From Pseudomonas abyssi (GTDB lineage Bacteria; Pseudomonadota; Gammaproteobacteria; Pseudomonadales; Pseudomonadaceae), in NCBI RefSeq assembly GCF_002307495.1, contig NZ_NTMR01000029.1:1-64000 (forward strand): DNA of 64,000 nucleotides, given 5' to 3'. The notes under the pieces were generated by a model that was not told the origin of the DNA, made no database searches, and saw only the letters and a list, made by a program, of their open reading frames with translations. Position numbers and translations under genes: made by a program. Positions 10,196 to 19,990 of the stretch are shown here, piece by piece; the stretch's first letter is position 1; every line of letters begins with the position of its first letter.

Positions 10196-10618
10196 TCAAT
10201 CGATTTCGACGATCTCGTAGTCGTGGGTCACTTCAACGCCGGCGCGGCCCATGAGGATGGATGCCGAGCAGTATTTTTCAGCCGACAGCTCCACCGCGCG
10301 TTTGACGTGCGCTTCCTTCAGATTCTTGCCGGTGACGACAAAGTGCAGATGGATCTTGGTAAAGACCTTGGGCTCGACATCCGCGCGCTCGGCAGCCAGC
10401 TCGGTATGCACGTCGCGAATGTCCTGACGGGCCTTTTTCAGGATGCTGACCACATCAAAACTGGCGCAGCCACCCAGGCCAACCAGCACGGTTTCCATCG
10501 GGCGGATGCCCATGTTGCGACCACCAGCCTCCGGCGGGCCATCCATGACAACGGTGTGGCCGCTACCGGACTCACCCAGAAACATGACCCCATCGACCCA
10601 CTTGATCGTTGCTTTCAT
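10196..10618 (-). CDS. OsmC family peroxiredoxin-like protein
   Basis: A 140-residue OsmC/Ohr-fold protein. The redox cysteines expected for the family are seen in [11 protein letters not shown] and [10 protein letters not shown]. OsmC-type proteins reduce organic hydroperoxides; this shorter YhfA-like subgroup has no firm substrate. It is divergent from vfr, as I remember for PAO1, where speD lies between this gene and coq7. No speD is present here. Confidence 0.9.
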   Translation of the reverse strand: MKATIKWVDGVMFLGESGSGHTVVMDGPPEAGGRNMGIRPMETVLVGLGGCASFDVVSILKKARQDIRDVHTELAAERADVEPKVFTKIHLHFVVTGKNLKEAHVKRAVELSAEKYCSASILMGRAGVEVTHDYEIVEID

Positions 10619-10797
10619 TTATTGCTCCCGCCGCAAAATCGCTTGAAGGCCGGGAGAATACCACAGGCACATGCGACAGTTACCCACACTGGTCAGGATG
10701 GCAAAAACTGGACATAATCCTGTTTGGTCTCACGCTGAGGCTTACACGGAAGCGCCGCATTACCCGCCGGCGCACTGACGGCCAGGACACGCTTTTA

Positions 10798-11442
10798 ATG
10801 GTTTCAATCAACCTGACTCCTAAAATAAAAAACATCGATGCATTTCTCGCCCACTGTCATCGCCGCCGTTTTGCAGCTCGCAGCACGCTGATCCACGCGG
10901 GCGACAGCTCGGACAGCCTGTTCTACATCGTCAAGGGCTCGGTCACCATCCTGATCGAGGACGAGCAGGGCCGCGAAATGATCATCGCCTACCTCAATCA
11001 GGGTGACTTCTTCGGCGAAATGGGTCTGTTCGACCTGACACCGGCCCAGCATGACCGCAGCGCCTGGGTGCGCGCCAAGACCGAGTGCGAAGTCGCTGAA
11101 GTCAGCTATGCCAAGTTCCGTGAACTGACCCAGCGCGACCCCGAGCTGCTCTACGCCGTCGGCCGGCAAATGGCCGAGCGGCTGCGCAAGACCACCCGCA
11201 AGGTGGGTGATCTGGCGTTTCTGGATGTCACTGGCCGCGTGGCCGGCACCCTGCTGGAACTGTGCAAGCAACCCGACGCCATGACCCACCCCGACGGCAT
11301 GCAGATCAAGATTACCCGTCAGGAGATCGGTCGTATCGTGGGCTGCTCGCGGGAAATGGTCGGTCGCGTACTCAAGAGCCTGGAAGAGCAAGGCCTGATC
11401 GAGGTCAAGGGCAAGACCATGGTGGTCTACGGCACCCGCTGA
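10798..11442 (+). CDS. vfr: cAMP-binding transcriptional regulator Vfr (CRP family)
   Basis: Dimeric CRP-type regulator of 214 residues, close to P. aeruginosa Vfr by eye ([40 protein letters not shown]). It has an N-terminal cyclic-nucleotide domain and a C-terminal helix-turn-helix ([20 protein letters not shown]). Vfr with cAMP controls virulence, motility and secretion genes in P. aeruginosa. The ATG at 10798 matches the known Vfr N-terminus; the upstream open frame is intergenic. Confidence 0.96.
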   Translation: MVSINLTPKIKNIDAFLAHCHRRRFAARSTLIHAGDSSDSLFYIVKGSVTILIEDEQGREMIIAYLNQGDFFGEMGLFDLTPAQHDRSAWVRAKTECEVAEVSYAKFRELTQRDPELLYAVGRQMAERLRKTTRKVGDLAFLDVTGRVAGTLLELCKQPDAMTHPDGMQIKITRQEIGRIVGCSREMVGRVLKSLEEQGLIEVKGKTMVVYGTR

Positions 11443-11577
11443 CCGCTCGCCCCGCCAGCCAAGCTCGAACGCACAGCGCACGCCCCCTTGCTGCGCTGTG
11501 CAGGCTGGCAGGTTTCTGCAGCCAGCCAGACGCTCATGTACAATCGCTCACCGGGCCACTTCTGGAGGAGCTGAAAC

Positions 11578-12930
11578 ATGGGTTTGAACAACGATTGGAT
11601 GCAGCGCGACATCTCCGTGCTCTGGCATCCCTGCACCCAGATGAAAGACCACGAGCACATGCCGGTCATCCCGATCCAGCGCGGTGAGGGCATCTGGCTG
11701 CACGACTTCGAGGGCAACCGCTACATGGACGCGGTCAGCTCCTGGTGGGTCAACATCCTCGGCCACGCCAACCCCTATATCAACGACCGCATCAAGCAGC
11801 AGCTCGACACCCTGGAGCACGTGATCCTGGCGGGCTTCAGCCACCCGCCGGTGATCGAACTGTCCGAGCGTCTGGTGCAGATGACGCCGGCACCGCTGAC
11901 CCGCTGCTTCTACGCCGACAACGGCTCCTCCTGTATCGAAGTGGCGCTGAAAATGAGCTTCCATTACTGGCTCAACACCGGCAAGCCGCAGAAAAAGCGC
12001 TTTATCACCCTGTCCAACAGCTACCACGGTGAAACCCTAGCCGCGCTGGCGGTGGGCGATGTCGCGCTCTACAAGGAAACCTATCAGCCGCTGCTGATGG
12101 ACGTGATCACCGTCCCGTCCCCCGACTGCTACAACCGCGAGGACGGCGTCAGCTGGGAGGAGCACAGCCGCCAGATGTTCGCCCACATGGAGCAGGCGCT
12201 GGCCGACAACCACGACGAAGTGGCTGCGGTCATCGTTGAGCCGCTGATCCAGTGCGCGGGCGGCATGCGCATGTATCACCCGGTGTACCTGAAACTGCTG
12301 CGCGAAGCCTGCGACCGCTACGGCGTGCACCTGATTCACGATGAAATCGCCGTCGGCTTCGGCCGCACCGGCAGTCTGTTTGCCTGCGAGCAGGCCGACA
12401 TCGCGCCGGATTTTCTCTGTCTGTCCAAGGCGCTGACCGCCGGCTACCTGCCGATGGCGGTGTGCATGACCAACGACACCATTTACCAGGCCTTCTACGA
12501 CGATTACGAGAGCATGCGCGCCTTCCTGCACTCGCACAGCTACACCGGCAACCCGCTGGCCTGCGCTGCCGCGCTGGCAACGCTGGACCTGCTGGAGCGC
12601 GACAACGTGATCGAGGCCAACAAGGCGCTGTCGGCGCACATGGCCAAGGCCACCGCGCATTTTGTCGACCACCCGCACGTAGCCGAAGTCCGCCAGACCG
12701 GCATGGTGCTGGCCATCGAGATGGTCAAGGACAAGGCGACAAAAGAGGCCTACCCCTGGCAGGAGCGGCGCGGCATCCGCGTCTATCAGCACGCACTGAA
12801 GAATCAGGCCATGCTGCGCCCGCTCGGCAGCGTGGTGTACTTCATGCCGCCCTATGTGATTACGCCTGAGCAGATCGACCATCTGGCCAGCGTCGCTTGG
12901 GAAGGCATTCAGCTGGCCACCCGGGACTGA
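11578..12930 (+). CDS. bioA: adenosylmethionine-8-amino-7-oxononanoate aminotransferase
   Basis: PLP-dependent class III aminotransferase (450 residues) that converts KAPA to DAPA in biotin synthesis using SAM as amino donor. Family hallmarks are the N-terminal WHPCTQMKD, SSWWVNILGHANP, the IHDEIAVGFGRTG aspartate motif and the PLP lysine in LCLSKALTAGYLP. GGAGG precedes the ATG. It is followed by rsmE after four bases. No other biotin gene is in the window. Confidence 0.97.
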   Translation: MGLNNDWMQRDISVLWHPCTQMKDHEHMPVIPIQRGEGIWLHDFEGNRYMDAVSSWWVNILGHANPYINDRIKQQLDTLEHVILAGFSHPPVIELSERLVQMTPAPLTRCFYADNGSSCIEVALKMSFHYWLNTGKPQKKRFITLSNSYHGETLAALAVGDVALYKETYQPLLMDVITVPSPDCYNREDGVSWEEHSRQMFAHMEQALADNHDEVAAVIVEPLIQCAGGMRMYHPVYLKLLREACDRYGVHLIHDEIAVGFGRTGSLFACEQADIAPDFLCLSKALTAGYLPMAVCMTNDTIYQAFYDDYESMRAFLHSHSYTGNPLACAAALATLDLLERDNVIEANKALSAHMAKATAHFVDHPHVAEVRQTGMVLAIEMVKDKATKEAYPWQERRGIRVYQHALKNQAMLRPLGSVVYFMPPYVITPEQIDHLASVAWEGIQLATRD

Positions 12931-12934
12931 CGCC

Positions 12935-13660
12935 ATGCGGGTATCGCGCTTTTATCTGGACCGCTCGCTCAGCGCAGGTGCCGTGGTGCTGGACGGCGAT
13001 GTCGCCCACTACATCGGTCGGGTGCTGCGTCTGGCCCCGGGCGCGCCGGTACAGATATTCAACGGCAGCGGTCAGGAATGGCCCGGAGAGATCAGCGCGG
13101 TCAGCAAACGCGAGGTCAGCGTACACCTGCAGGCGCCTATCGAGGGCACACCCGAGTCCCCCCTGCGTACCCATCTGGGCCAGGCGCTGTCACGCGGTGA
13201 GCGCATGGACTGGGCCATTCAGAAAGCGGTCGAGTTGGGCGTCAGCGAAATCACGCCGCTGTTTACCGAGCGCTGCGAAGTCAAGCTGCAGGGCGAGCGC
13301 GCCGACAAGCGCCAGAACCACTGGCAGCAGATCGCGATCAGCGCCTGTGAACAGTGCGGCCGCAGCGTGGTGCCGCTGATTCATCCACCGGCGTCCCTGC
13401 AAGACTGGATGACCGACCTGCAGGCCGAGGTCAAGCTGGTGCTGCATCACCGTACCGAACAGGATCTGGGCAGCCTCCGCCAGCCTGCATCGGCGGCGCT
13501 GCTGATCGGCCCGGAGGGCGGACTCAGCGCCAGCGAAATCGAACAGGCCGAACGCGCCGGCTTTCATGCCGCCTGCTTCGGCCCGCGAGTGCTGCGCACG
13601 GAAACGGCGCCGATTGTGGCGCTAACCCTGCTGCAGCACCTGTGGGGCGACTTGCGCTAG
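12935..13660 (+). CDS. rsmE: 16S rRNA (uracil(1498)-N(3))-methyltransferase
   Basis: SPOUT-class methyltransferase of 241 residues that methylates U1498 of 16S rRNA. It has an N-terminal PUA-like domain, then the knot region with LLIGPEGGLSASEIEQAE and LGPRVLRTETAP-like FGPRVLRTETAP, which are diagnostic. It sits four bases after bioA, probably co-transcribed, and is convergent with the cyclic-di-GMP gene. Confidence 0.96.
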   Translation: MRVSRFYLDRSLSAGAVVLDGDVAHYIGRVLRLAPGAPVQIFNGSGQEWPGEISAVSKREVSVHLQAPIEGTPESPLRTHLGQALSRGERMDWAIQKAVELGVSEITPLFTERCEVKLQGERADKRQNHWQQIAISACEQCGRSVVPLIHPPASLQDWMTDLQAEVKLVLHHRTEQDLGSLRQPASAALLIGPEGGLSASEIEQAERAGFHAACFGPRVLRTETAPIVALTLLQHLWGDLR

Positions 13661-13664
13661 GATC

Positions 13665-15857
13665 TCAGTCGAACCGCAGCTGCTCGACCGGCTGCGGGCG
13701 GCCGAGCAGATACCCCTGCCCCAGATGACACTGCTCCTCCAGCAACAGCGCCACCTGATCAGGGTGCTCCACGCCTTCAGCGACCACCGCCAGCCCGAGG
13801 CTTCGACTCAGCGCAATGATCGCGCGGCAAATGGTGAGCTGCCGACTGTCCTGGTGCGCCTCATGCAGAAAGCTGCGATCCAGCTTGATAATGTGCAGCG
13901 GGAAGCGATTGAGGTAGCCAAGCGAGCAGTAGCCGGTACCAAAGTCATCCAGCGCAATACGCACCCCCATGTTTGCCAGCTCACGCAAACTGGCCAGCAC
14001 GTGCGGGTCGTGATCAATCAGCAGGCTCTCGGTGATTTCCAGTACCAGACTGCGTGCGCTCAGCCCGGTTGCCGAGAGTATCTGCTGCACCCGGGCGGCA
14101 AAATCGGCCTCCTGCAGCTGACGCCCGGACAGATTCACCGAGCAGTACAGGTCAGGCGCCGGGCCCTGTTGCCAGGTGCGGGTCTGGCGGCAGGCCTGCT
14201 CCAGCACCCAGTAACCGACGGGAACGATCTCTGCCGACTCTTCTAGCACCGGAATAAACGCCTCAGGGGATACCGGCTCGCCATCATGCGACCAGCGCAA
14301 CAGGACCTCGACCGCCACCGGCGGCTGGTCTGGCTTGCGCAAGTCGAAGATCGGCTGATAGTTCAGCGTGAACGCCTCGCGCTGCAACGCCTGCAGTACA
14401 TTGCTTTCAAGCTTGAGCCGCTGGCGAACACGGTCCTGCATCGACTGGTCAAAGCGCTCGAACCGCGCCTTGCCCGATTCCTTGGCACTGTATAGCGCCA
14501 GATCCGCCGCCTGCAGCGCATCGTCCAGGCCCTGACCCGGCAGCAGCGGCGCCACACCGATACTGGCGCTGACCACCAGACAACGCTCACCGAAACACAA
14601 CGGCTCACGCAGCGCTGCAAGCACCCGTGTGGCGACCTGCTCGGCGTCCTGCGGGCAGGCCAGATCATCCAGCAGCATGACAAACTCGTCGCCGCCAAAG
14701 CGTGCCAGTTGATCGCCAGGGCGCAGACAGCTGCTCAGGCGATCCGCCACATGCAGCAGCACCCTGTCACCGGCAGCATGACCGAGACTGTCGTTGATCA
14801 ATTTGAATCGATCCAGGTCGATGAACAGCAGCGCCGCATGGCGTGCGCCGGGGCGGCTCAACTGCACTGCCGTGCGCTGCAACTCGACATTCAACTGGCT
14901 TCGATTGATCAGGCCGGTCAGCGGATCGTGCCGCGCCGCCAACTCCAGATCCCGCTGAAAGCGTCGCCGCTCGCTGATATCGGTTTGCGAGCCGGCAAGC
15001 CGCCGGCGCCCTCGGGCGTCTACCTCAACAACGCCTCGCGTCAGCACCCACAAATAGCTGCCATCGCTGCGGCGCAGGCGATACTCGTGACGAATCCAGG
15101 GTGAGCCGCCCTGCAGATGCTGCGCAATGGCGGCCTGCAGATCAGCCTGATCATCCGGGTGTACGCGCTCAAACCAGTGCATCGAGCGCGGCCCAACCTG
15201 GTCCTGCGCCAGCCCCAGCATGGCGGCCCAGCGCGCGGACACATAGAGCTGATCCCGCTGCACATCCCAATCCCAGATGCCATCGTTGGCGCCACGCAAG
15301 GCATGGGCGTAGCGCGCTTCACTGGCCTCCAGCGCGCGATGCTCGGCATCGATGTAGGCATCGGCAGCCAGACCCATATCAAAGAACACGATCTTCAGCA
15401 GACTGTCGAAATCAGCCAGGCGTGACTGCTGCTCGACACTCAGGCCGTCAAACCAGCCCTGCAGCAGTTGACTCAGATACAGCCGATAGGCGCCCAGATA
15501 CCATTTCATCTCCACACCCACCTGCTCGTGGATATGGCCGATGCGCACCCGCTCCTCCAGATAGCGATGGTCAATCACGCCATCAAACAGTTTCTGGTAA
15601 TAGCTGCGCTGGCTGCGCTTGAGGCGTTCGACCATGCCATCGTCATGCAGAATTGCTCGTGGCTCCGGGAACTGCGCAAGACGCAGGTACAGAGCGTCGA
15701 CGAAGTCGTCGCTGGTTCGCTCGCCAAAGGCACGAACCCGCCGCAGACGTTCGCCATCGGCGGCGCTCCAGTCCAGAAACTCAAGGCGCTGGCGCAATCC
15801 CTCTGCATCCAGCCCCAACTTGTCGAATACGGGTTTCAGCACAGTACATACATCCAT
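13665..15857 (-). CDS. globin-coupled PAS-GGDEF-EAL cyclic-di-GMP protein
   Basis: Cytoplasmic multidomain signal protein of 730 residues. Residues 1-170 form a globin-coupled-sensor domain with the proximal-heme histidine motif RIGHIH (His110), so it probably binds heme and senses O2 or another gas. A PAS/PAC domain follows (about 180-300). The GGDEF domain has RFGGDEF (386-392) and a product-inhibition I-site RPGD (379-382). The EAL domain reads EVL (517-519) in place of EAL but keeps LSGRQ, LDDFGTGY and VVAEGVE, so diguanylate cyclase and phosphodiesterase activity are both possible. I chose the ATG at 15857; a TTG at 15881 adds eight residues. It is preceded by a terminator, so it likely has its own promoter. 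Confidence 0.93.
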   Translation of the reverse strand: MDVCTVLKPVFDKLGLDAEGLRQRLEFLDWSAADGERLRRVRAFGERTSDDFVDALYLRLAQFPEPRAILHDDGMVERLKRSQRSYYQKLFDGVIDHRYLEERVRIGHIHEQVGVEMKWYLGAYRLYLSQLLQGWFDGLSVEQQSRLADFDSLLKIVFFDMGLAADAYIDAEHRALEASEARYAHALRGANDGIWDWDVQRDQLYVSARWAAMLGLAQDQVGPRSMHWFERVHPDDQADLQAAIAQHLQGGSPWIRHEYRLRRSDGSYLWVLTRGVVEVDARGRRRLAGSQTDISERRRFQRDLELAARHDPLTGLINRSQLNVELQRTAVQLSRPGARHAALLFIDLDRFKLINDSLGHAAGDRVLLHVADRLSSCLRPGDQLARFGGDEFVMLLDDLACPQDAEQVATRVLAALREPLCFGERCLVVSASIGVAPLLPGQGLDDALQAADLALYSAKESGKARFERFDQSMQDRVRQRLKLESNVLQALQREAFTLNYQPIFDLRKPDQPPVAVEVLLRWSHDGEPVSPEAFIPVLEESAEIVPVGYWVLEQACRQTRTWQQGPAPDLYCSVNLSGRQLQEADFAARVQQILSATGLSARSLVLEITESLLIDHDPHVLASLRELANMGVRIALDDFGTGYCSLGYLNRFPLHIIKLDRSFLHEAHQDSRQLTICRAIIALSRSLGLAVVAEGVEHPDQVALLLEEQCHLGQGYLLGRPQPVEQLRFD

Positions 15858-15918
15858 GATGATCAAAATGCGGCCTGCCAAACCGCAGTCGATGCCTGAT
15901 GATTATTTTTCTGGCAAC

Positions 15919-15968
15919 AAAAAAGGCGCCCCACCGCCCGAGTGCGTGAACTCGGGCGGTGGGGCGCC
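15919..15968 (-). terminator. strong hairpin terminator
   Basis: Two 19-base arms (15925-15943 and 15950-15968) are perfect inverted complements around a six-base loop. On the minus strand the stem is followed by a run of six T (complement of 15919-15924). It should end transcription of the gene at 16032-16373 before the globin/GGDEF gene. The stem is unusually long and G+C rich. Confidence 0.85.
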
Positions 15969-16031
15969 TTGTCTTTCAGGCCCATACGTCCTGACCGGCA
16001 AAGCCGTTGCTGTTGTTTCCTGAACGATACC

Positions 16032-16373
16032 CTACTCTGACAAGCTGCGCAGCAGGCCCTGCAGGCGGTAGCGCAAGTCCGCCAGTTGCCTTGATCGAAA
16101 CGCATGCCGCGTGCGCTCCAGCGTAGCAATCGCCTCCTCCAGCTCGGCGCGCACGCGCCACGCCTGGTTCAGGCGCTCGGGCTTGAGCCAGCGGCACAAG
16201 GGCGCCTCCTGACAACCGTCAGGCTCGCAGATCAGCTGATACTCCAGCCCGGTCTGCTCCAGCGCCTGATCGATCTCGGCGCACCGCTCACTCGCGCCGG
16301 CAATAACAACCTTGGGGGCGTCAATCATGGCTCGCACCAATAGTGTTAATTTGATCTCACATTCTACGCTCAT
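16032..16373 (-). CDS. conserved hypothetical protein
   Basis: A 113-residue protein that I do not recognise. It opens with a beta strand-like KVVIAGAS, has three cysteines (ERC, LICE, CQEAPLC), and ends in a charged helical region (from about residue 68) rich in Arg, Glu and Leu that could form a coiled coil. No signal peptide or transmembrane segment is seen. An ATG at 16328 would give a 98-residue form starting just before the KVVIAG strand, and may be the real start; neither ATG has a strong ribosome site. It is divergent from xseB and ends at a strong terminator. Confidence 0.55.
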   Translation of the reverse strand: MSVECEIKLTLLVRAMIDAPKVVIAGASERCAEIDQALEQTGLEYQLICEPDGCQEAPLCRWLKPERLNQAWRVRAELEEAIATLERTRHAFRSRQLADLRYRLQGLLRSLSE

Positions 16374-16464
16374 GGGGCCGCAGCTCTAGCCCGGAGCAGC
16401 TCAATATCGGCTTTGACTGACCTGCATCAATGATCACGCCGCCTCTGCGCCACGCGCATGCCAA

Positions 16465-16493
16465 TTGACCCGTCCCGGCCCCTTGGGTAATGT
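16465..16493 (+). promoter_or_regulatory. probable sigma70 promoter for xseB-ispA
   Basis: TTGACC (16465-16470), a 17-base spacer, and TAATGT (16488-16493) lie 35 bp upstream of the xseB ATG. Spacing is ideal and the -35 matches five of six consensus bases. The region 16374-16527 holds nothing else that I can identify. Confidence 0.5.
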
Positions 16494-16527
16494 TCAGCCG
16501 TTTAATTCACCCCCAGCTGAGGTAACC

Positions 16528-16767
16528 ATGGCCCGGAAGAAAACCGCAGTGGACTTTGAGCAGTCCCTTGGCTCGCTGCAGGCACTGGTGGAGCGTCTCG
16601 AAAGCGGCGATCTCAGCCTGGAAGAATCGCTCACCGCCTTCGAACAGGGCGTTGCCCTGACCCGCGACTGCCAACAGGCGCTCAGCCAGGCCGAGCAGAA
16701 GGTTCAGCAGTTGATGGAAAGCAACGGTGAGCTGCGCACCGAGCCGTTCGACGGCGCCAGCGAATGA
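16528..16767 (+). CDS. xseB: exodeoxyribonuclease VII small subunit
   Basis: A 79-residue subunit of exonuclease VII, which degrades single-stranded DNA with XseA. It has the family core [26 protein letters not shown] followed by a helical tail. The ATG at 16528 follows GAGGTAACC; the open frame upstream is promoter DNA. The last four bases overlap the ispA start (ATGA), the usual xseB-ispA-dxs order. Confidence 0.94.
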   Translation: MARKKTAVDFEQSLGSLQALVERLESGDLSLEESLTAFEQGVALTRDCQQALSQAEQKVQQLMESNGELRTEPFDGASE

Positions 16768-17651
16768 GCGAGTTTGTCGACTACCTGAGCCTTTGCCAGC
16801 AGCGCATCAACGCCTACCTCGGCACTCAGCTAAACACCCCGCAGCCCCGCCTTGAGCGCCTGTACAGCGCCATGCGCTACAGCGTGGTGAACGGCGGCAA
16901 GCGGGTACGTCCCCTGCTGGCCTACGCCAGCTGCGAGGCGCTTGGCGGGCAGCCGCAGCAAGCCGACCCGGCAGCCGCTGCGGTAGAACTCATCCACGCC
17001 TACTCACTGATTCACGACGACCTGCCGGCGATGGACGACGACGACCTGCGCCGTGGCCAGCCCACCTGCCACCGCGCCTTCGACGAAGCCACTGCGATTC
17101 TGGCCGGCGACGCGCTGCAGGCGATGGCCTTCGAACTGCTGGCCGGCGCGGGCGACTGGCAACCGGCCACACGCCTGCAGATGGTGCAGCTACTGGGTCG
17201 CGCCGCCGGCCCACAGGGCATGGTCGGCGGCCAGGCCATCGACCTGGGCGCGGTGGGCGAACAGCTGGATCTGGCAACGCTGGAATCCATGCACCGGCAC
17301 AAGACCGGCGCACTGATCCGGGCAGCCGTGCAGCTCGGCGCCCTCGCCAGCGAACAGGTGGATGATGAGCAACTGGCCGCTCTCGGGCAGTACGCCGACA
17401 GTATCGGCCTGGCTTTTCAGGTGCAGGACGACATTCTCGACATCGAAAGCGACACCAGCGTCCTCGGCAAGCAGCAGGGCGCCGATGTCGCGCGCGACAA
17501 GCCCACCTATCCGGCGCTGCTCGGATTGGATGGCGCGCATCGCCTGGCCGATCAACTGCGTGATCAGGCGCTCGGCGCGCTCACCGGCTTCGGGCCTGCA
17601 GCCCAGCGCTTACGCCAGCTGGCAGACTACATTGTCCAGCGGCGCTTCTGA
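16764..17651 (+). CDS. ispA: farnesyl diphosphate synthase
   Basis: Polyprenyl synthase (295 residues) that makes C15 farnesyl diphosphate from IPP and DMAPP, feeding ubiquinone and undecaprenyl carriers. The first aspartate-rich motif is [10 protein letters not shown] and the second is [18 protein letters not shown] binds IPP. It overlaps xseB by four bases and lies 93 bp before dxs, forming the isoprenoid operon. Confidence 0.97.
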   Translation: MSEFVDYLSLCQQRINAYLGTQLNTPQPRLERLYSAMRYSVVNGGKRVRPLLAYASCEALGGQPQQADPAAAAVELIHAYSLIHDDLPAMDDDDLRRGQPTCHRAFDEATAILAGDALQAMAFELLAGAGDWQPATRLQMVQLLGRAAGPQGMVGGQAIDLGAVGEQLDLATLESMHRHKTGALIRAAVQLGALASEQVDDEQLAALGQYADSIGLAFQVQDDILDIESDTSVLGKQQGADVARDKPTYPALLGLDGAHRLADQLRDQALGALTGFGPAAQRLRQLADYIVQRRF

Positions 17652-17744
17652 AACAACCCTACGCGCAGTTGGGCTATTGCACGGCATCAGTTAAACTGCG
17701 CACTTGTTTTCCTGCCACTGCGGTGGCAATCAGAGCCTTGTTTG

Positions 17745-19631
17745 ATGCCCACCACTTTCCACGACATTCCGCCACAACGCCCCGCAACGCCTCTGCTGGA
17801 CAGTCTTGAGGACACCGCGCAGCTGCGCGCCCTGGACGAGAGCCAGCTGGGCGAGCTGGCCAACGAACTGCGGGCCTTTCTGCTGTGGAGCGTGGGCCAG
17901 ACCGGCGGGCACTTCGGTGCCGGCCTGGGCGTAATCGAGCTGACCATTGCCCTGCACTACGTCTACAACACCCCGGACGATCGCCTGCTGTGGGACGTCG
18001 GCCACCAGGCCTACCCGCACAAAATCCTTACCGGTCGCCGCGAGCAGATGGCCAGCCTGCGTCAGAAAGGCGGCCTGGCGGCCTTTCCCCGTCGCAGCGA
18101 AAGCCCCTACGATACCTTTGGCGTTGGTCACTCCAGCACGTCGATCAGCGCCGGTCTCGGCATGGCGATTGCCGCTGGGCTGCAGGGCCTGGACCGCCGC
18201 ACCGTAGCCGTCATCGGCGACGGCGCTCTCACCGCCGGCATGGCCTTTGAGGCACTGAATCACGCGTCCGACGTCGAAGCCAACATGCTGGTGGTGCTGA
18301 ACGACAACGACATGTCGATCTCGCGTAACGTCGGCGGGCTGTCCAACTACCTGGCCAAGATCCTCTCCAGCCGCACCTACTCGCACATGCGCGAAGGCAG
18401 CAAAAAGATGCTGTCGAAGATCCCGCCGGCCTGGGAGCTGGCGCGCAAGACCGAAGAACACGCCAAAGGCATGCTGGTGCCCGGCACCCTGTTCGAAGAA
18501 CTCGGCTGGAACTATATCGGCCCCATCGACGGACATGACCTGCCGACACTGGTGCGCACGCTGGCCAACATGCGCGAGCTGAAGGGCCCGCAGTTTCTGC
18601 ATGTAGTCACCCAGAAGGGGCACGGTTTCTCGCCCGCCGAGGCCGACCCCATTGGCTATCACGCGATCACCAAGCTCGAGCCCAAGCCGACCGCCCCAAG
18701 TGGCGCCAGCAAGCCCAAGTTTTCCAATATCTTCGGCCAGTGGCTGTGCGACATGGCCGAGCAGGACACGCGCCTGATCGGCATTACCCCGGCCATGAAA
18801 GAAGGCTCCGACCTGATCGCCTTCGCCGAGCGCTTTCCCGAGCGCTACTTTGATGTCGCCATCGCCGAGCAGCACGCCGTCACCCTGGCGGCAGGCATGG
18901 CCTGTGAAGGCGCCAAGCCCGTGGTAGCCATTTACTCGACTTTCCTGCAGCGCGGCTACGACCAGCTGATTCATGACGTCGATGTGCAGAATCTGGACGT
19001 GCTCTTTGCCATCGACCGCGCCGGACTGGTGGGCGAAGACGGCCCGACCCACGCCGGCAGTTTTGACCTGACCTACCTGCGCTGCCTGCCGAACATGCTG
19101 ATCATGGCACCGGCCGACGAGAACGAGACCCGCCAGATGCTGACCACCGGCTACCTGCATCAAGGCCCGGCAGCCGTGCGCTACCCGCGCGGCACCGGCC
19201 CAGGCGTGCCGATCGACCCGGCGCTGGCGCCACTGCCCATCGGCAAGGGCCTGGTTACCCGCCAGGGCGAAAACGTCGCGATTCTCTGCTTTGGTACTTT
19301 GCACCAGCACGCCCTCAAGGCCGCCGAAGCACTCAACGCGACGGTCGCCAACATGCGCTTCGTCAAACCGCTGGATCATGCGCTGATCGCCGAACTGGGC
19401 GCCAACCACGATCTGCTGGTTACGGTGGAAGAAAACGCCGTGATGGGCGGCGCTGGCAGCGCCGTCAACGAATGGTTGCTGGCCGAAGGCATCAGCCTGC
19501 CCGTGCTCAACCTCGGCCTGCCGGACGTCTATGTCGAGCACGCCAAACCAAGCGAGATGCTCGCCGAGTGTGGTCTGGACGCCGCCGGTATCGAAAACGC
19601 CATCCGCGCCCGCCTCAGCCGCCTCGGCTGA
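17745..19631 (+). CDS. dxs: 1-deoxy-D-xylulose-5-phosphate synthase
   Basis: First enzyme of the MEP isoprenoid pathway; condenses pyruvate and glyceraldehyde-3-phosphate with thiamine diphosphate. The 628-residue protein has [15 protein letters not shown], the TPP motif [15 protein letters not shown], and the transketolase pyrimidine-binding block [14 protein letters not shown]. The ATG at 17745 is preferred over a TTG directly before it. A cobalamin riboswitch for the next gene begins about 50 bp after the stop. Confidence 0.97.
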   Translation: MPTTFHDIPPQRPATPLLDSLEDTAQLRALDESQLGELANELRAFLLWSVGQTGGHFGAGLGVIELTIALHYVYNTPDDRLLWDVGHQAYPHKILTGRREQMASLRQKGGLAAFPRRSESPYDTFGVGHSSTSISAGLGMAIAAGLQGLDRRTVAVIGDGALTAGMAFEALNHASDVEANMLVVLNDNDMSISRNVGGLSNYLAKILSSRTYSHMREGSKKMLSKIPPAWELARKTEEHAKGMLVPGTLFEELGWNYIGPIDGHDLPTLVRTLANMRELKGPQFLHVVTQKGHGFSPAEADPIGYHAITKLEPKPTAPSGASKPKFSNIFGQWLCDMAEQDTRLIGITPAMKEGSDLIAFAERFPERYFDVAIAEQHAVTLAAGMACEGAKPVVAIYSTFLQRGYDQLIHDVDVQNLDVLFAIDRAGLVGEDGPTHAGSFDLTYLRCLPNMLIMAPADENETRQMLTTGYLHQGPAAVRYPRGTGPGVPIDPALAPLPIGKGLVTRQGENVAILCFGTLHQHALKAAEALNATVANMRFVKPLDHALIAELGANHDLLVTVEENAVMGGAGSAVNEWLLAEGISLPVLNLGLPDVYVEHAKPSEMLAECGLDAAGIENAIRARLSRLG

Positions 19632-19681
19632 GGCTTGACCACCGCCAGCGAAAGGCCTAGAGTCCGCCCCGATTACAACGC

Positions 19682-19852
19682 GTCAGGTGCCTGCCCTGTG
19701 ATGGGGCGGGTGAAACGGGAAGTCGGTTCAAGTCCGACACTGCCCCCGCAACGGTAAGAAGTCGCAGGCCAAGCCTGCAGCCGCAATCAAACGCCACTGT
19801 CTCCACGGGAAGGCGATTGCGACCGACTTCAAGTCCGGAGACCGGCCTGCCG
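19682..19852 (+). ncRNA. cobalamin (adenosylcobalamin) riboswitch
   Basis: The leader of btuB carries the conserved blocks of the B12 aptamer in order: GGTGAAACGGGAA near 19709, the B12 box GACACTGCCCCCGCAACGGT near 19735, CACTG...CACGGGAAGG (19795-19814), and the closing TCCGGAGACCGGCCTGC (19834-19850). It should lower btuB expression when adenosylcobalamin is plentiful. The outer boundaries are approximate. It accounts for most of the 359-bp gap between dxs and btuB. Confidence 0.93.
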
Positions 19853-19951
19853 CCCGATAGCACCCGTAGAGATGCTATCTGCCAACGTGACGCGGAGGGC
19901 GCCACCGGTCAGCACGGTCGCCGGTGTCACGCCTCGACCACTGCCCGCTAT

Positions 19952-19986
19952 TGTCCTCGGCTCCGACTGATCCAGCCCCGAGGACA
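19952..19986 (+). promoter_or_regulatory. btuB Shine-Dalgarno-sequestering hairpin
   Basis: TGTCCTCGG (19952-19960) is the exact reverse complement of CCGAGGACA (19978-19986), with a 17-base loop. The right arm contains the ribosome site GAGGA (19980-19984), seven bases before the btuB ATG. This is the likely expression platform of the riboswitch, acting on translation initiation. No T-run follows, so it is not an intrinsic terminator. The stretch 19853-19951 between aptamer and hairpin shows nothing else clear. Confidence 0.65.
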
Positions 19987-19990
19987 CACC

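Noticed and set aside
17730-19541. 603-codon open frame antisense to dxs
   Set aside because: Shadow of a G+C-rich conserved gene; dxs is intact and full length in the other strand, and the antisense product has no recognisable domain.
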